Assembly (NCBI GenBank): GCA_903813345.2
Contig: CAIIXF020000804.1
Location: forward strand, 1-51,000
Source: Owenia fusiformis
Taxonomy: Eukaryota > Annelida > Polychaeta > Sabellida > Oweniidae
DNA: 51,000 nucleotides
Reading direction: 5' to 3'
How positions within the stretch are numbered: the stretch's first letter is position 1; every line of letters begins with the position of its first letter. Positions 46,828 through 51,000 of this stretch are shown in pieces. Both the position numbers and the translations under genes were made by a program. Under the pieces are notes generated by a model. It searched no databases. It saw nothing but the letters and a program-made list of their open reading frames with translations, and was not told where the DNA came from.

Positions 46828-48821
46828 GGTTTCCTCTATACACTATGTAGTAGCGTACCCAGTGTAGCTAGCGGAGCCACTGAATGCATGCTCCTAGGCT
46901 TACATCCAGACCCTGTGTAGCAGCGTAGCGAGTGTAGCTAGCGTAGCCGCAGCATGCATGTTCCTTAGGTTTCCTCTATACACTATGTAGTAGCGTACCC
47001 AGTGTAGCTAGCGTAGCCACAGCATGCATGTTCCTTAGGTTTCCTCTATACACTATGTAGTAGCGTACCCAGTGTAGCTAGCGTAGCCACTGAAGGCATG
47101 CTCCTAGGGTTACATCCAGACCCTGTGTAGCAGCGTAGCGAGTGTAGCTAGCGTAGCCGCAGCATGCATGTTCCTTAGGTTTCCTCTATACACTATGTAG
47201 TAGCGTACCCAGTGTAGCTAGCGTAGCCACAGCATGCATGTTCCTTAGGTTTCCTCTATACACTATGTAGTAGCGTACCCAGTGTAGCTAGCGTAGCCAC
47301 TGAAGGCATGCTCCTAGGGTTACATCCAGACCCTGTGTAGCAGCGTAGCGAGTGTAGCTAGCGTAGCCACAGCATGCATGTTCCTTAGGTTTCCTCTATA
47401 CACTATGTAGTAGCGTACCCAGTGTACCTAGCGGAGCCACTGAATGCATGCTCCTAGGCTTACATCCAGACCCTGTGTAGCAGCGTAGTCATTGTAGCTA
47501 GCGTAGCCACTGAAGGCCTACTCCTAGGGTTACATCCAGACCCTGTGTAGCAGCGTAGCGAGTGTAGCTAGCGTAGCCAATGAAGGCCTGCTCCTAGGCT
47601 TACATCCAGACCCTGTGTAGCAGCGTAGCGAGTGTAGCTAGCGTAGCCAAGCATGCATGTTCCTTAGGTTTCTTCTATCCACTATGTAGTAGCGTACCCA
47701 GTGTAGCTAGCGGAGCCACTGAATGCATGCTCCTAGGCTAACATCCAGACCCTGTGTAGCAGCGTACCCAGTGTAGCTAGCGGAGCCACTGAATGCATGC
47801 TCCTAGGCTTACATCCAGACCCTGTGTAGCAGCGTAGTCATTGTAGCTAGCGTAGCCACTTAAGGCCTGCTCCTAGGGTTACATCCAGACCCTGTGTAGC
47901 AGCGTAGCGAGTGTAGCTAGCGTAGCCACAGCATGCATGTTCCTTAGGTTTCCTCTATACACTATGTAGTAGCGTACCCAGTGTAGCTAGCGGAGCCACT
48001 GAATGCATGCTCCTAGGCTTACATCCAGACCCTGTGTAGCAGCGTAGTGAGTGTAGCTAGCGTAGCCACAGCATGCATGTTCCTTAGGTTTCCTCTATAC
48101 ACTATGTAGTAGCGTACCCAGTGTAGCTAGCGTAGCCACAGCATGCATGTTCCTTAGGTTTCCTCTATACACTATGTAGTAGCGCACCCAGTGTAGCTAG
48201 CGTTGCCACTGAAGGCCTGCTCCTAGGGTTACATCCAGACCCTGTGTAGCAGCGTAGCGAGTGTAGCTAGCGTAGCCACTGAAGGCCTGCTCCTAGGGTT
48301 ACATCCAGACCCTGTGTAGCAGCGTAGCGAGTGTAGCTAGCGTAGCCGCAGCATGCATGTTCCTTAGGTTTCCTCTATACACTATGTAGTAGCGTACCCA
48401 GTGTAGCTAGCGGAGCCACTGAATGCATGCTCCTAGGCTTACATCCAGACCCTGTGTAGCAGCGTACCCAGTGTAGCTAGCGGAGCCACTTAATGCATGC
48501 TCCTAGGCTTACATCCAGACCCTGTGTTGCAGTGTCGCGAGTGTAGCTAGCGTAGCCACAGCATGCATGTTCCTTAGGTTTCCTCTATACACTATGTAGT
48601 AGCGTACCCAGTGTAGCTAGCGGAGCCACTGAATGCATGCTCCTAGGCTTACATCCAGACCCTGTGTAGCAGCGTAGCGAGTGTAGCTAGCGTAGCCACA
48701 GCATGCATGTTCCTTAGGTTTCCTCTATACACTATGTAGTAGCGTACCCAGTGTAGCTAGCGGAGCCACTGAATGCATGCTCCTAGGCTTACATCCAGAC
48801 CCTGTGTAGCAGCGTAGCGAG

Positions 48822-49521
48822 TGTAGCTAGCGTAGCCACAGCATGCATGTTCCTTAGGTTTCCTCTATACACTATGTAGTAGCGTACCCAGTGTAGCTAG
48901 TGGAGCCACTGAATGCATGCTCCTAGGCTTACATCCAGACTCTGTGTAGCAGCGTAGTCGTTGTAGCTATCGTAGCCACTGAAGGCCTGCTCCTAGGGTT
49001 ACATCCAGACCCTGTGTAGCAGCGTAGCGAGTGTAGCTAGCGTAGCCACAGCATGCATGTTCCTTAGGTTTCCTCTATACACTATGTAGTAGCGTACCCA
49101 GTGTAGCTAGCGGAGCCACTGAATGCATGCTCCTAGGCTTACATCCAGACCCTGTGTAGCAGCGTAGCGAGTGTAGCTAGCGTAGCCACAGCATGCATGT
49201 TCCTTAGATTTCCTCTATACACTATGTAGTAGCGTACCCAGTGTAGCTAGTGGAGCCACTGAATGCATGCTCCTAGGCTTACATCCAGACTCTGTGTAGC
49301 AGCGTAGTCGTTGTAGCTATCGTAGCCACTGAAGGCCTGCTCCTAGGGTTACATCCAGACCCTGTGTAGCAGCGTAGCGAGTGTAGCTAGCGTAGCCACA
49401 GCATGCATGTTCCTTAGGTTTCCTCTATACACTATGTAGTAGCGTACCCAGTGTAGCTAGCGGAGCCACTGAATGCATGCTCCTAGGCTTACATCCAGAC
49501 TCTGTGTAGCAGCGTAGCGAG
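48822..49521. repeat. 350-bp pentamer duplicated in tandem, fourth locus
   Basis: This is the +17,296 counterpart of the pair at 31526, with C markers at 48965 and 49315. It carries the private TTAGATTT substitution at 49208, which ties it to 31912. Confidence 0.85.
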
Positions 49522-50576
49522 TGTAGCTAGCGGAGCCACTGAATGCATGCTCCTAGGGTTACATCCAGACCCTGTGTAGCAGCGTAGCGAGTGTAGCTAG
49601 CGTAGCCACTGAAGGCCTGCTCCTAGGCTTACATCCAGACCCTGTGTAGCAGCGTAGTCATTGTAGCTAGCGTAGCCACTGAAGGCCTACTCCTAGGGTT
49701 ACATCCAGACCCTGTGTAGCAGCGTAGTCATTGTAGCTAGCGTAGCCACTGAAGGCCTACTCCTAGGGTTACATCCAGACCAGACCCTGTGTAGCAGCGT
49801 AGTGAGTGTAGCTAGCGTAGCCACAGCATGCATGTTCCTTAGGTTTCCTCTATACACTATGTAGTAGCGTAGCGAGTGTAGCTAGCGGAGCCACTGAATG
49901 CATGCTCCTAGGCTTACATCCAGACCCTGTGTAGCAGCGTAGCGAGTGTAGCTAGCGTAGCCACAGCATGCATGTTCCTTAGGTTTCCTCTATACACTAT
50001 GTAGTAGCGTACCCAGTGTAGCTAGCGTACCCACAGCATGCATGTTCCTTAGGTTTCCTCTATACACTATGTAGTAGCGCACCCAGTGTAGCTAGCGTTG
50101 CCACTGAAGGCCTGCTCCTAGGGTTACATCCAGACCCTGTGTAGCAGCGTAGCGAGTGTAGCTAGCGTAGCCGCAGCATGCATGTTCCTTAGGTTTCCTC
50201 TATACACTATGTAGTAGCGTACCCAGTGTAGCTAGCGGAGCCACTGAATGCATGCTCCTAGGCTTACATCCAGACCCTGTGTAGCAGCGTACCCAGTGTA
50301 GCTAGCGGAGCCACTTAATGCATGCTCCTAGGCTTACATCCAGACCCTGTGTAGCAGCGTAGCGAGTGTAGCTAGCGTAGCCGCAGCATGCATGTTCCTT
50401 AGGTTTCCTCTATACACTATGTAGTAGCGTACCCAGTGTAGCTAGCGGAGCCACTGAATGCATGCTCCTAGGCTTACATCCAGACCCTGTGTAGCAGCGT
50501 TGTCATTGTAGCTAGCGTAGCCACTGAAGGCCTACTCCTAGGGTTACATCCAGACCCTGTGTAGCAGTGTAGCGAG

Positions 50577-50629
50577 TGTAGCTAGCGTAGCCACTGAAGG
50601 CCTGCTCCTAGGCTTACATCCAGACCCAG
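50577..50629. repeat. 53-bp monomer with 17-bp deletion, second copy
   Basis: This is identical in form to the 53-bp monomer at 33281 and exactly 17,296 bp from it. Only these two copies exist in the window, which is strong support that one was made from the other by the large duplication. Confidence 0.88.
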
Positions 50630-50835
50630 TGTAGCTAGCGTAGCCACTGAATGCATGCTCCTAGGGTTACATCCAGACCCTGTGTAGCAGCGTAGCGAGT
50701 GTAGCTAGCGTAGCCACAGCATGCATGTTCCTTAGGTTTCCTCTATACACTATGTAGTAGCGTAGCGAGTGTAGCTAGCGGAGCCACTGAATGCATGCTC
50801 CTAGGCTTACATCCAGACCCTGTGTAGCAGCGTAG

Positions 50836-51000
50836 TGAGTGTAGCTAGCGTAGCCACAGCATGCATGTTCCTTAGGTTTCCTCTATACACTATGTAGTAG
50901 CGTACCCAGTGTAGCTAGCGGAGCCACTGAATGCATGCTCCTAGGCTTACATCCAGACCCTGTGTAGCAGCGTAGTCATTGTAGCTAGCGTAGCCACTTA
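50836..51000. repeat. Array beyond the 17.3-kb register
   Basis: From 50836 the sequence no longer matches at -17,296. The monomers are A (50840), B with tail TAGTCAT (50910) and the first 21 nt of a C with ACTTA (50980). This order equals that starting at 40368, and at 23072 in the earlier unit, so the array continues past the window in a different register. No boundary to unique sequence is visible. Confidence 0.75.

Larger units (their letters stand above)
33628..50835. repeat. 17,296-bp higher-order repeat, copy 2
   Basis: This is the second copy of the 246-monomer unit. It starts inside an A monomer: 33627 is C (GTACCCACAGC) where 16331 is G (GTAGCCACAGC), and both then continue to the rare CCTGAGG. 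It ends at 50835, 93 bases short of a full unit, where the tail becomes TAGTGAG instead of TAGCGAG. At every landmark and every line I compared the two copies were identical, including substitutions found nowhere else, so the event is young or the copies have been homogenised. Confidence 0.88.
1..51000. repeat. 70-bp satellite array filling the window
   Basis: The entire window is a head-to-tail array of monomers of about 70 bp, all in one orientation, almost all beginning TGTAGCTAGC. No unique sequence interrupts it. By my count there are 725 complete monomers (662 of 70 bp, 54 of 75, 7 of 69, 2 of 53) and a final 21-nt partial; these sum exactly to 51,000. Three classes A, B and C interleave, with A-B pairs giving a frequent 140-bp dimer. 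No open frame of useful length is possible: GCTAGC carries TAG on both strands in nearly every unit, and 70 is 1 mod 3, so each conserved stop visits all three frames within about 210 bp. Long arrays of this type are known from eukaryotic heterochromatin; the taxon and chromosomal position are not identifiable from the sequence. I do not recognise this satellite family. Confidence 0.98.

Noticed and set aside
1-51000. CRISPR array
   Set aside because: There are regular conserved words, but the sequence between them is also repeated and belongs to three classes. There are no unique spacers, the unit is continuous, and no cas-like coding sequence exists in the window.
1-51000. Protein with tandem repeats
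   Set aside because: Each monomer contains several TAG stops on the plus strand and one on the minus strand through GCTAGC, and the frame shifts by one base every 70 bp. No frame stays open beyond a few monomers.
1-51000. CENP-B box
   Set aside because: I looked for the TTCG and CGGG words of the 17-bp box in all three monomer classes and found neither.
1-51000. Trypanosome 70-bp repeats upstream of VSG genes
   Set aside because: The unit length is similar, but those repeats are known for long TAA/ATT-rich tracts. This array is about half G+C and has none.
1-51000. tRNA or small structured RNA genes in the monomer
   Set aside because: I saw no cloverleaf-compatible arms or A and B box pair; the palindromes are short (6-8 bp) and isolated, without a loop and longer stem.

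Overview
The whole 51,000-base window is one uninterrupted, head-to-tail satellite array. I see no unique sequence, gene, transposon, RNA gene or CRISPR array on either strand. The basic unit is a monomer of about 70 bp that almost always begins TGTAGCTAGC. The window starts exactly on a monomer boundary and holds 725 complete monomers plus 21 nt of a 726th. My length census is 662 monomers of 70 bp, 54 of 75 bp, 7 of 69 bp and 2 of 53 bp, which sums to 50,979 bases and leaves exactly the 21-nt remainder (counts by eye, but the arithmetic closes).

Three monomer classes interleave. Class A has the core ACAGCATGCATGTTCC and usually ends ACCCAG. Class B has the core ACTGAATGCATGCTCC followed by CTTACATCC. 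Class C has the core ACTGAAGGCC followed by GGTTACATCC. A and B agree at 54 of 70 positions, B and C at 62 of 70. G+C is 47% (A), 56% (B) and 53% (C).

Above the monomer level the array is a set of nested duplications. (1) Bases 1-882 are a leading segment with rare monomer variants. (2) A 10,128-bp unit (144 monomers) is tandemly duplicated: 883-11010 and 11011-21138, with the match running to 21250. (3) A 17,296-bp unit (246 monomers) is tandemly duplicated: 16332-33627 and 33628-50835. It overlaps the second 10.1-kb copy, so it formed later. (4) Inside these lie a 1,329-bp duplication, a 350-bp pentamer duplication seen four times, and a 1,905/1,765-bp duplication seen twice. (5) Bases 50836-51000 leave the 17.3-kb register and resemble the sequence from 40368. 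Nearly every length difference between copies is a whole number of monomers, as expected from repeated unequal crossing-over in register.

The organism cannot be named from this. Tens of kilobases of pure satellite with multi-kilobase higher-order repeats is typical of eukaryotic heterochromatin (centromeric, pericentromeric, subtelomeric or B-chromosome/sex-chromosome satellite blocks); this is inference from genome architecture. No protein-coding potential is expected: the conserved GCTAGC palindrome puts a TAG stop on both strands of nearly every monomer, and because 70 is 1 modulo 3 the stop rotates through all frames every three monomers. The biological interest is in the amplification history written in the array and in its possible chromosomal role, not in encoded products.
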